This document shows positions 26,280 through 33,498 of a stretch of 42,503 nucleotides of DNA, piece after piece; the stretch's first letter is position 1; the number at the start of each line of letters is the position of its first letter. A program made the position numbers and the translations under genes. Under the pieces are notes generated by a model that saw nothing but the letters and a program-made list of their open reading frames with translations, was not told the DNA's origin and ran no database searches. The stretch is from Trueperaceae bacterium (GTDB lineage: Bacteria; Deinococcota; Deinococci; Deinococcales; Trueperaceae). The stretch is from contig JACFNR010000020.1 in NCBI GenBank assembly GCA_019454765.1, forward strand, positions 1 to 42,503, written 5' to 3'.

Positions 26280-26319
26280 GCGACGTCTTGTCGTTACCGG
26301 GTACGTCGCGCTCGTCCGG
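26280..26319 (-). ncRNA. Guanidine-III riboswitch (ykkC-III class)
   Basis: On the minus strand the 40-nt element opens CCGGACGAG, has helix arms GCGACGT and ACGTCGC (7 bp, perfect), a central ACCCGGT whose CCGG can pair with the 5' CCGG as a pseudoknot, and the conserved ACAAGACG. From memory it matches the crystallised Thermobifida fusca guanidine-III aptamer almost position for position, with a compensatory base-pair change in the helix. It ends only a few nt before the GGAGG of the gdx gene, so ligand binding should control translation initiation (switch on with guanidine). Confidence 0.9.
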
Positions 26320-26407
26320 GACCGGGTGGCCATGGGGCGCGCCCTCCGGGGCGGCCACCCCACCTGGTCGAGGTCGGATGCTAGCACGCCCGCCCACGGC
26401 GCCCCGG

Positions 26408-27517
26408 TCAGGCGGGCTTCAGCACCTGCGTGCGGCGCGTCAGGCGCGCCACGAGGTCGTCCCTGAGGGTCACTCCCGTGCCGGGGCCCTCCGGCACCGT
26501 CTGCACGCCGTTCACGGCCTCGAGCGGCTGCTCGACGATGTCCTCGGTCCAGTAGCGGCTGGCGCTCGAGGTGTCGCCGGGAAGCGTGAAGTTCTCGAGG
26601 GTGCTCACGTGCAGGTTGTGGGCGCGGCCCACGCCGCTCTCGAGCATGCCGCCGCACCAGACGGGCGCCCCGAAGGTCCTGGCCACGTCGTGGACGGCCC
26701 GGGCCGCGAGCAGGCCGCGGACGCGGCCCGTCTTGACGTTGATGACGCGGCCGGCGCCGATGGCGAGGCCCTTGCGCGCGTCCTCGGGCGAGTGGACGCT
26801 CTCGTCGAGGCAGATGGCCGTGCTCAGTTGCGCCTGCAACTCGGCGTGGTCGACGAGGTCGTCGTAGGCCAGCGGCTGCTCGATGTAGGTGAGCCGCAGG
26901 TCGTCGAGTTCGAGCAGGCGGGGGGCGTCGTTCAGGCGGTAGGCGCTGTTGGCGTCGACGGTCAGCTCGATGTCGGGGAGGGCGGCGCGCACGGCGGCCA
27001 CCGGCTCCACGTCCCAACCCGGCTCGATCTTGAGCTTGACGCGCCGGTAGCCGAGCGCGGCGTTGTGGCGCGCCAGGTCGACCGTCTCCTCGATGGAATC
27101 CTGGATGCCGAGCGAGATGCCCACGGGGATGGGCCGCAGCCGCCCGCCCAGGAGCTGCCACAGCGGCACGCCGAGCGCGCGGGCCTGCAGGTCCCAGAAC
27201 GCCATCTCCACGGCGGCGACGGCCATGTTGTGGCCGCGCACGTAGCGCAGGGCGTGGAGGAGTTCGGCGGGGGTCGCGAAGTCGTGACCCACCAGGGTGG
27301 GGGCGATGAAGTCGCTGATCACGTGCCAGGCGGTCTCCACCGTCTCGTAGGAGTAGCCGGGGAACTCGCCGGCGGTGCACTCTGCCATCCCGGTCAGCCC
27401 CCCGGACTGGACCGACACGAGCATGATGCGCCGGTCGCGCTCGACCCCGAACGAGGTGCGGAACGGGAACTTGAGGCGCATGGCCACTTCGCGGAGCTCG
27501 ATGCGGTCGATCTTCAT
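26408..27517 (-). CDS. Enolase-superfamily N-acylamino-acid racemase / o-succinylbenzoate synthase-like enzyme
   Basis: A 369-residue MLE-subgroup enzyme. Seen: the capping domain (residues 1-125, with the mobile loop FRTSFGVERDR) and the barrel residues: Lys161-x-Lys163 in KLKIEPG, metal ligands Asp188 (VDAN), Glu213 (IEQPL) and Asp238 (LDES), and Lys262 (NVKTGR). These positions coincide with the two catalytic lysines and three ligands of the Amycolatopsis NSAR/OSBS enzyme. No menaquinone genes are nearby. It follows an RpiR gene by 35 nt and lies divergent from a peptide importer with hydrolases, so racemisation of N-acyl (for example N-succinyl) amino acids is favoured over menaquinone synthesis. 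Start at the ATG 27515-27517. Confidence 0.88.
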   Translation of the reverse strand: MKIDRIELREVAMRLKFPFRTSFGVERDRRIMLVSVQSGGLTGMAECTAGEFPGYSYETVETAWHVISDFIAPTLVGHDFATPAELLHALRYVRGHNMAVAAVEMAFWDLQARALGVPLWQLLGGRLRPIPVGISLGIQDSIEETVDLARHNAALGYRRVKLKIEPGWDVEPVAAVRAALPDIELTVDANSAYRLNDAPRLLELDDLRLTYIEQPLAYDDLVDHAELQAQLSTAICLDESVHSPEDARKGLAIGAGRVINVKTGRVRGLLAARAVHDVARTFGAPVWCGGMLESGVGRAHNLHVSTLENFTLPGDTSSASRYWTEDIVEQPLEAVNGVQTVPEGPGTGVTLRDDLVARLTRRTQVLKPA

Positions 27518-27552
27518 GGTCGTCCTATCTCCCGTCTGGGCGCGGGGTGCCC

Positions 27553-28380
27553 TCAACCGTCCTCCTGGAAGAGCCCGAGCTCGGCCCACAGCGCCTCGGC
27601 CCGCTCCAGGCGCTCGGGCACGCCCTTGGCGAGACGAGCGACGGCCAGCACGAGCACGTGAGCGGTAGCGTACGCCGCCACGTCGGACGGCAGGCCGGAG
27701 ATGCTCTCGGTTGCGAACAGCACGCTGGTGGTGGCGAAGGGCAGCAGCGGCGAGCTCGCCTCGTTCGTGAGGAGGACGATGGGGAGTTGCGTCCGCACGC
27801 GGCGCGCCAAGGTCACCGAGTCGCGCGAGTAGCGGCTCATGCTGGTCAGGAGGAGGGCGTCGGTCGCTTGCATGTCGAGGAGCCGGTCGGCGTACCCGGC
27901 GGCGTTGCCCGGGAGGAGGCGCACGCCTGGCCTGATCATGCGGAGGTAGTGGGCGGTGTAGGCGGCCACCTGGGCGCTGGCGCGGTCGCCGCCCACCCAG
28001 AGCGTGGCGGCGCCGGCCAGGACGGTGGCGGCGCGCTCGATCACCTGGGCCTGCCGCGCCAGACCGGCAAGGTTCTGGGCCTGGGCGGCCACGAACTGCT
28101 CGATGTACTCGGCGCCCTCGGGCGCGAGGCTGACGAGGCGCCGCGTCTCGCGGAGCTGGCGGCGCAGCTCGGCCTGCAGGGTGGGCCAGCCGTCGTAGCC
28201 GAGGGCCTGGGCGAAGCGGACGACGCTGGAGGCCGACACGCCCAGCTCGCGCGCCACCTGGGTGGCGCTGGCGTAGGCGAGTTCGTGCTGGCGGCTATGC
28301 AATTGATCGGCGACCGCGCGTTGGGCGGCCGTCAGGTCGTCGGCTCTCTGCGCCAGCCGGGCTTGCCACGAATCTTGCAT
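27553..28380 (-). CDS. MurR/RpiR-family transcriptional regulator
   Basis: A 275-residue regulator. Seen: an N-terminal HTH_6 domain (residues 1-77; SATQVARELGVSASSVVRFAQ is the recognition helix region) and a C-terminal SIS domain (about 110-245; TLWVGGDRASAQVAAY and ALLLTSMSRYSRDSV mark the phosphosugar-binding loops). Start at the ATG 28378-28380. It is transcribed divergently from the peptide importer operon and together with the racemase gene. The shared control region has a perfect inverted repeat beside the importer promoter. SIS domains usually sense phosphosugars such as N-acetylmuramate-6-phosphate; the ligand here is unknown. Confidence 0.92.
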   Translation of the reverse strand: MQDSWQARLAQRADDLTAAQRAVADQLHSRQHELAYASATQVARELGVSASSVVRFAQALGYDGWPTLQAELRRQLRETRRLVSLAPEGAEYIEQFVAAQAQNLAGLARQAQVIERAATVLAGAATLWVGGDRASAQVAAYTAHYLRMIRPGVRLLPGNAAGYADRLLDMQATDALLLTSMSRYSRDSVTLARRVRTQLPIVLLTNEASSPLLPFATTSVLFATESISGLPSDVAAYATAHVLVLAVARLAKGVPERLERAEALWAELGLFQEDG

Positions 28381-28392
28381 AGGTAGTACAAT
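28363..28392 (+). promoter_or_regulatory. Promoter of the RpiR-controlled importer operon
   Basis: TTGCCA (28363-28368) and TACAAT (28387-28392) are 18 nt apart on the plus strand. Transcription would start near 28399, inside or next to the inverted repeat at 28406. The -35 lies inside the RpiR coding region and the -10 just outside its start. Confidence 0.6.
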
Positions 28393-28405
28393 CCTTACAA
28401 GAAAC

Positions 28406-28420
28406 GTTGCACAATGCAAC
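28406..28420. promoter_or_regulatory. Candidate RpiR operator
   Basis: GTTGCA-CAA-TGCAAC is a perfect 6-3-6 inverted repeat just downstream of the importer -10 box. A further TTGCA half-site lies at 28375. The patch is much more AT-rich than the surroundings. A repressor bound here would block transcription to the right. The remainder of the 196-nt divergent gap (28421-28562) shows no other signal. Confidence 0.65.
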
Positions 28421-28576
28421 CCGCCGGGGCACGGAGGTGGCGACCACGGCGCGGGCACCGACAGGAGGTCGAGCGCCGCCACGGCCACGGACCAACCACC
28501 AGACGCCTCGCCCCGTCACCGGACCCGCCGGCGACCCCCGAAGCACCCGATCCGCCCCACCAAGGAGGAGGACAAG

Positions 28577-30181
28577 TTGAGCCGCAACCACGCACCCCAC
28601 CGACGCCACACCCTCGTCGCCATCGCCGCCATCGCGATGCTGCTCTCGACCCTGTTCGGCACGGCCGCGGCCCAGGTCGTCGGCGGCCGCCTCGTCATCG
28701 GCCGCTCCACGCCCCCCTCGACGCTCGACGCCCAGAAGACCGGCGAGGTCGCCGCCTACGACGTGCTTGCCCTGGTCGGCGGCGCCCTGGTGGCCGCCGA
28801 TCCCGAGACCCTCGCCGTGATCCCCGCCCTGGCGGAGTCGTACGAGCTCTCGGGCGACTCCCTCACCTACACCTTCCACCTCAAGCAGGGCGTCAAGTTC
28901 CATAACGGCGACCCCCTCACCGCCGCCGACTTCAAGTACACCTTCGAGCGCGCCCTCGACCCCGCCACCGAGTCGGTGGTCTCGGGCGACCTGCTCTCGG
29001 CCGTCAGCTCAATCGAGGCCCCCGACGCGAGCACCCTCGTGATCACCCTCGACGGGCCCAGCCCCGTGTTCCTGCGCAACCTCGGTAGCGCCTACCTCCA
29101 GCCGCTGTCGAAGCGCGCCGTCGAGTCGCTCGACCCCGGCCAGCACCCCGTAGGCGTCGGCCCCTACCGCTTCAAGGAGTGGGTGGCCGGCTACTCGATC
29201 ACCCTCGAGCGCAACCCCGACTTCGCCTGGCCCACCTCCCCGTACGCCAACCGCGGCCCCGCCTACCCGGACGAGATCGAGTTCCGCTACATCCCCGAGC
29301 AGGGCACCCTCGTTGCCGCCCTCGAGGTCGGCGAGGTCGACCTGGCCGGCGTGACGGCGGGCGACCTCTTCCTGTTCGACGGCAACCCCAACTTCTACGT
29401 CTACTCGAGCCTGCGCACGGGCATCGGCCGGCTGTTCCTCTTCAACATGAACGACCCCGTCATGGCCGACCTGCGGGTGCGCCAGGCGTTCAGTCACGCC
29501 GTCGACAAGCAGTTCTTCATCGACACGCTCGTCGAGGGCCGCGCCATCCCCGCCACGAGCGCCCTGCCCCCGTCGCTCCCCGGTTACGACCCGGCCACGG
29601 CCGACACCGACTACGACTTCGACCGCGAGGCGGCCGCTAGGCTCCTCGATGAGGCCGGCTGGAAGCTGGGCGCGGGCGGCGTGCGTGAGAAGGACGGCCA
29701 GAAGCTGACCGTCCGCATCGTGGCCTACACCGACACCGCCGTGATGCTCGCCTCCGAGCTCCTGCAGAGCCAGCTCAAGGCCATCGGCGTCGACGCCACC
29801 CTGGAGAGCTACGAGCGCAGCCTCCAGATGCCCATGCTCATCGAGGGCGACTTCCAGATCGCGCCGCTCGGTTGGGCCTACGACGACCCCGACATCCTCT
29901 ACATCCTCTACCACTCGAGCCAGCACCCCAACGGCCTCAACCTGGGCGCCGTCAGCGATCCGACCCTCGACAAGGCGCTGGAGGCCGGCCGCACGACCGT
30001 CGACGACGCTCAGCGCATGCTCGCCTACCACGACGCGCAGCGCATCATCAACGAGGAGGCCTACATCATCCCCGTCTACATCGAGGAGATCTACACCGTC
30101 TCGCGCAACAACGTGCACGGCCTGCGCTTCGACGCGCTCGGCGGCATGATGCTGCACGACGTCTGGGTCCAGGACCGCTGA
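28577..30181 (+). CDS. Peptide-type ABC transporter substrate-binding protein (family 5)
   Basis: A 534-residue SBP_bac_5 protein. Seen: a signal peptide (basic N terminus, LVAIAAIAMLLSTLFGTAAAQ), the mature start VVGGRLVIGRSTPPSTLDAQ, the family segment IPALAESYELSGDSLTYTFH, and KFHNGDPLTAADFKYTFERA. The TTG start at 28577-28579 is supported by AGGAGGAGGA about 5-12 nt upstream and the absence of any ATG near the signal peptide. It is the first gene of the operon importer - serine hydrolase - M81 peptidase - GH172, opposite the RpiR regulator. Peptides or glycopeptide fragments are the likely cargo, by context. Confidence 0.93.
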   Translation: MSRNHAPHRRHTLVAIAAIAMLLSTLFGTAAAQVVGGRLVIGRSTPPSTLDAQKTGEVAAYDVLALVGGALVAADPETLAVIPALAESYELSGDSLTYTFHLKQGVKFHNGDPLTAADFKYTFERALDPATESVVSGDLLSAVSSIEAPDASTLVITLDGPSPVFLRNLGSAYLQPLSKRAVESLDPGQHPVGVGPYRFKEWVAGYSITLERNPDFAWPTSPYANRGPAYPDEIEFRYIPEQGTLVAALEVGEVDLAGVTAGDLFLFDGNPNFYVYSSLRTGIGRLFLFNMNDPVMADLRVRQAFSHAVDKQFFIDTLVEGRAIPATSALPPSLPGYDPATADTDYDFDREAAARLLDEAGWKLGAGGVREKDGQKLTVRIVAYTDTAVMLASELLQSQLKAIGVDATLESYERSLQMPMLIEGDFQIAPLGWAYDDPDILYILYHSSQHPNGLNLGAVSDPTLDKALEAGRTTVDDAQRMLAYHDAQRIINEEAYIIPVYIEEIYTVSRNNVHGLRFDALGGMMLHDVWVQDR

Positions 30182-30191
30182 GGCAGCGGGA

Positions 30192-30209
30192 CTCGGCCCC
30201 GGGGCCGAG
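30192..30209 (+). terminator. Palindromic hairpin between binding-protein and permease genes
   Basis: CTCGGCCCCGGGGCCGAG is a perfect 18-bp palindrome 10 nt after the binding-protein stop, without a T-tract. It is the same placement as the hairpin at 18270-18299 in the other peptide ABC operon, so a 3'-stabiliser or attenuator is likely. Confidence 0.6.
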
Positions 30210-30234
30210 ACGCCCCTAGGAGCCCCCAGCCCTG

Positions 30235-31161
30235 ATGGCGCGCTTCTACTTGCAACGCCTGCTGTCGTTGTTCGCCGTGTTGGCGGGAACGCTCGTGCTC
30301 GTGTTCCTGATGCTGCACCTCACGCCGGGCGACCCGGCGAGGGCGCTCGTCAGCAACCGGCCGGTATCGGCGGAGGCGTACGAGAGGTTGCGCGCCGAGC
30401 TGGGACTCGACGAGCCCCTGCCCCTCCAGTTCGTCCGCTTCGCCGGTGGCGTCCTGCGGGGCGACTTCGGGAGGTCGCACTTCACGAAGCAGCCGGTGCT
30501 CGCCGAGGCGGCCAGCCGCTTCCCCATCACCCTGCGACTCATGATCGGCGCGATGCTGGTGGCGCTGGCCCTCGGCCTGCCCGCCGGCATCGTCGCCGCC
30601 GCCCGCTTCGGCAGCGCCTTCGACTTCCTCGTCATGAGCGTCGCGACCCTGAGCGTCAGCATGCCGGGCTTCTGGGTCGGCCTCATGCTGATCCTCGCCT
30701 TCAGCGTCCACTTGGGGTGGTTGCCCGTGGCGGGCGTTGGCGGCCTGCGATACTACGTGCTGCCGTCCATCGCCCTCGGCACGGGCGCCGCCGCCATCCT
30801 CGCGCGCCTCATGCGCTCCAACCTCGTCGAGGTCCTGCGCTCCGACTACGTGCGAACGGCGCGGGCCAAGGGCGTCGCCCCGGTCAGGGTCATGCTGGTC
30901 CACGCCTTCCGCAACGCCTTCATCCCGGTCCTCACCGTCATCGGCCTGCAGGTCGGCTCGCTCCTCGCCGGGGCCGTCGTCATCGAGACGGTGTTCGCCC
31001 TGCCGGGCCTTGGGCGCCTGCTGGTGCAGGGCGTGTCGAGCCGGGATTACCCCCTCGTCCAGGGCCTGAGCCTGCTCATCGCCGCCACCTACGTGATCGT
31101 CAACTTCGTCGTCGACCTGCTCTATAGCGTCGTCAACCCACGCATCCGGTACGTGGACTGA
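30235..31161 (+). CDS. Peptide-type ABC transporter permease (OppB/DppB type)
   Basis: A 308-residue permease. Seen: the N-terminal FYLQRLLSLFAVLAGTLVLV TM, MLHLTPGDPARALV, the ELGLDEPLPLQFVRF loop, the EAA loop VRTARAKGVAPVRVMLVHAF and the C-terminal VVDLLYSVVNPRIRY, the standard DppB layout. Start at the ATG 30235; GGAG is 13 nt upstream, a loose Shine-Dalgarno. It pairs with the next gene. Confidence 0.94.
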   Translation: MARFYLQRLLSLFAVLAGTLVLVFLMLHLTPGDPARALVSNRPVSAEAYERLRAELGLDEPLPLQFVRFAGGVLRGDFGRSHFTKQPVLAEAASRFPITLRLMIGAMLVALALGLPAGIVAAARFGSAFDFLVMSVATLSVSMPGFWVGLMLILAFSVHLGWLPVAGVGGLRYYVLPSIALGTGAAAILARLMRSNLVEVLRSDYVRTARAKGVAPVRVMLVHAFRNAFIPVLTVIGLQVGSLLAGAVVIETVFALPGLGRLLVQGVSSRDYPLVQGLSLLIAATYVIVNFVVDLLYSVVNPRIRYVD

Positions 31162-31174
31162 TGGGTCGTCACCC

Positions 31175-32056
31175 TTGACGACCACCGGCACGGCCACGGC
31201 CGCGCCCCGCGAGGCGCGGTCCGGCAGACGCAGGGCCACCTTCAAGCGCCTACTCCGGAAGCCCGGCTTCGTCTTCGGCGTGTTGGTGCTCGTGCCGCTC
31301 GTGCTGTCGGCGGTCTTCGCGCCGCAACTCGCCCCCTATGATCCCAGCGCGATGAGCAGCGCGCGCCTCCTCCCCCCGGGTAGCCCCGGGCACCTGCTCG
31401 GCACGGACAACGTGGGGCGCGACGTCCTGAGCCGCATGATGTACGGCGGCCGCCTGTCGCTCTTTGTGGGCATCGTCGTGATCGGCATCGGCGCCTCCGC
31501 CGGCTCGCTACTCGGCGTGATCGCGGGCTACTTCGGCGGCGTGGTCGACAACGTCATCATGCGCGTCACCGACGTCATGTTGGCCTTCCCCGACATACTG
31601 TTGGCGCTCCTCCTCATCACCATGCTCGGCCCGGGTATCTTCAACGTCATGATCGCCCTCGGCTTCGCCACCATCCCCGGCTTCACGCGCCTCGTGCGCT
31701 CCAGCACGCTGGAGGTCCGGAGCCTCGAGTACGTGGAGGCCAGCCGCGCCCTCGGCAACAGGTCGCTGCGCCTGCTACTCCACCACGTGCTCCCCAACGT
31801 GTTCCAACCCGTCATCGTGGTGGCCTCCCTGGGGGTGGCCACGGCCATCCTCGCCGCTGCCGGCCTCAGCTTCATCGGCCTGGGCGCCGCGCCCGGCACC
31901 GCCGAATGGGGGGCCATGCTCAACGACGCCCGCACCTACATGCGCCGCGCCTGGTGGCTCGCCACCGTGCCCGGCGTGACCATCACCCTCGCCGTCCTGG
32001 CCATCAGCCTCATGGGGGAGGCGCTGAGGGAAGCGTTCGACCCCCGCATCGGCTGA
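31175..32056 (+). CDS. Peptide-type ABC transporter permease (OppC/DppC type)
   Basis: A 293-residue permease. Seen: the basic cytosolic N terminus with FKRLLRKPGFVFGVLVLVPL, the diagnostic HLLGTDNVGRDVLSRMMYGG loop, the EAA loop EASRALGNRSLRLLL and the terminal LMGEALREAFDPRIG. The only usable start is the TTG at 31175-31177, with no good Shine-Dalgarno. A five-codon ORF (31161-31178) overlaps both the previous stop and this start and could couple translation. No ATPase genes follow: the next gene is a hydrolase that begins in the stop codon (TGATG). Confidence 0.92.
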   Translation: MTTTGTATAAPREARSGRRRATFKRLLRKPGFVFGVLVLVPLVLSAVFAPQLAPYDPSAMSSARLLPPGSPGHLLGTDNVGRDVLSRMMYGGRLSLFVGIVVIGIGASAGSLLGVIAGYFGGVVDNVIMRVTDVMLAFPDILLALLLITMLGPGIFNVMIALGFATIPGFTRLVRSSTLEVRSLEYVEASRALGNRSLRLLLHHVLPNVFQPVIVVASLGVATAILAAAGLSFIGLGAAPGTAEWGAMLNDARTYMRRAWWLATVPGVTITLAVLAISLMGEALREAFDPRIG

Positions 32057-33498
32057 TGGCGGCGCCCACGAAGGACGCCTACCTCGCCTACCTGGAGGCG
32101 GCCGTGGAGCGACGGCGGCTGCCCGGCCTGGCGGCGCAGGTGACCCGCGGCGGCGAGACGCTCTTCACGGCAGGGGTGGGGCTCGCCGACCGCGAGGCCG
32201 GTCGCCCCGTCACCCCTAACACCATCTTCGGCGTCGGCTCCATCACCAAGTCGTTCACGGCCCTCGCCGTCATGCAGCTCGCCGACGCGGGGGCGCTGCG
32301 GGTGGACGACGCGGCGGCCGACTACCTCCCCGCCCTGGCGCGCTCGGCCAACCGCGACTACGAGCGCATCACGCTGCACCACCTGCTCACCAACACGAGC
32401 GGGCTCCCGCCCCTCCCCTACCTGGCGCGCGCCCTGGCGCGCAGCGTGATGGCGGACCCCGCCCGCGAGCTGATCGGTCTCAAGGCGGAGGACTACCGGG
32501 CGCCGCTCGACACGGTCGACGAACTGGTCGAGGCGTTGGCGGACGCCGCCACGCCCCTGGTGCGCCCCCCGGGCACGATCTTCAGCTACTCCAACGACGG
32601 CTTCGCCATGCTGGGCCGCGTCGTCGAGGTCGTCTCCGGCCTAGGGTACGAGGCGTACGTGCGAGAGCGCATCCTGACCCCCTTGGGCATGACGCGCAGC
32701 CTCTTCGCCGCCGCCGAGCTGGCGGCGCACGACGACGTCACCGAGCTCTACTCGTACGTTGGCGGCTTCGAGCGGGTGGAGCGCACCCCCGGGTGGTGGG
32801 AGGCGTCGGCCATGACGAGCGCCGGCTTCCTCAAGTCGACGGCCGCCGACATGACGCGCTACGCGGCCGTCTACCTCGGCGAGCGCCCCGACGTCATCTC
32901 GCCCGCGGCCCTGGCGCAGATGACCAGCCCGCACGCCCGCACCGGGCCGGAGCGGTGGTACGGCTACGGCGTGATGGTGCAGCCCGACTACCGGGGCCGC
33001 AAGCTCGTGGAGCACGGCGGGAACATCAAGGGAGTAGGCGCCTGGTTCGGCGCCGTCACCGGCGTGGGGGTCCCCGGAGTGGGGGTCCCCGGCGGGGGGT
33101 CCCCTGCGGGGGGGGTCACGAGCGTGGTCCTCGCCAACATCACGGGCGGCCCGGTCGCCGAGCTCGCGCTGGGCGGCGTCAACCTGGCGCTCGGCGCCCC
33201 GCTCGACGCGCGGCGCGTGACCTTCGCCGCCACGCCCGACCTCACGGACGAGCAGTTGGAGCGGTTCGCGGGCGTCTACCGGAGCGCCGAGGGCACCCAG
33301 GTCACGGTGGGGCGCCACGCCGACGGCAAGCTGTCCGTGCGGGTGAACAAGGACGAGCTGCCCACGCGCGCCGTGAGCGACTCCGCGCTCCTCCTCGACC
33401 TGAACGGGCAGGACGCCCTCGTCGAGTTCATCGAGCCGACACCGGCGGGCTTCGCGGCCGTCACCTTCGGTTACCGCGTGCTGGAGCGCCAGGCGTGA
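32056..33498 (+). CDS. Serine hydrolase, beta-lactamase / D-aminopeptidase (S12) family
   Basis: A 480-residue penicillin-binding-protein-fold hydrolase. Seen: Ser62-x-x-Lys65 in GSITK, Tyr178-Ser-Asn in FSYSN, the HGG triad near residue 320 (VEHGGNIKG), and a C-terminal lipocalin-like strand domain (about 395-480, GVYRSAEGTQVTV), as in S12 D-aminopeptidases and esterases. There is no signal peptide, so it is cytosolic. The ATG shares one base with the previous stop (TGATG), and its own stop overlaps the M81 gene as GTGA. After the HGG motif a Gly/Pro/Val run is encoded by a 15-bp tandem repeat (33064-33117). Its likely role is the hydrolysis of D-amino-acid-containing peptides or esters after import; this is inference. 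Confidence 0.88.
   Translation: MAAPTKDAYLAYLEAAVERRRLPGLAAQVTRGGETLFTAGVGLADREAGRPVTPNTIFGVGSITKSFTALAVMQLADAGALRVDDAAADYLPALARSANRDYERITLHHLLTNTSGLPPLPYLARALARSVMADPARELIGLKAEDYRAPLDTVDELVEALADAATPLVRPPGTIFSYSNDGFAMLGRVVEVVSGLGYEAYVRERILTPLGMTRSLFAAAELAAHDDVTELYSYVGGFERVERTPGWWEASAMTSAGFLKSTAADMTRYAAVYLGERPDVISPAALAQMTSPHARTGPERWYGYGVMVQPDYRGRKLVEHGGNIKGVGAWFGAVTGVGVPGVGVPGGGSPAGGVTSVVLANITGGPVAELALGGVNLALGAPLDARRVTFAATPDLTDEQLERFAGVYRSAEGTQVTVGRHADGKLSVRVNKDELPTRAVSDSALLLDLNGQDALVEFIEPTPAGFAAVTFGYRVLERQA
33064..33117. repeat. In-frame tandem repeat with GGGGGTCCCC cores
   Basis: Two near-identical 15-bp units (GTGGGGGTCCCCGGM) are followed by two degenerate ones inside the serine hydrolase gene. 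Each core GGGG(G)TCCCC is an inverted repeat. The unit length keeps the frame, adding a VGVPG-type pentapeptide per copy. The run of eight G at 33108-33115 could slip and shift the frame. Confidence 0.8.

Noticed and set aside
26408-27517. menC assignment as a menaquinone-pathway enzyme
   Set aside because: The active-site residues also fit N-succinylamino-acid racemase, no other men genes are in the window, and the gene sits with a peptide-catabolic locus.
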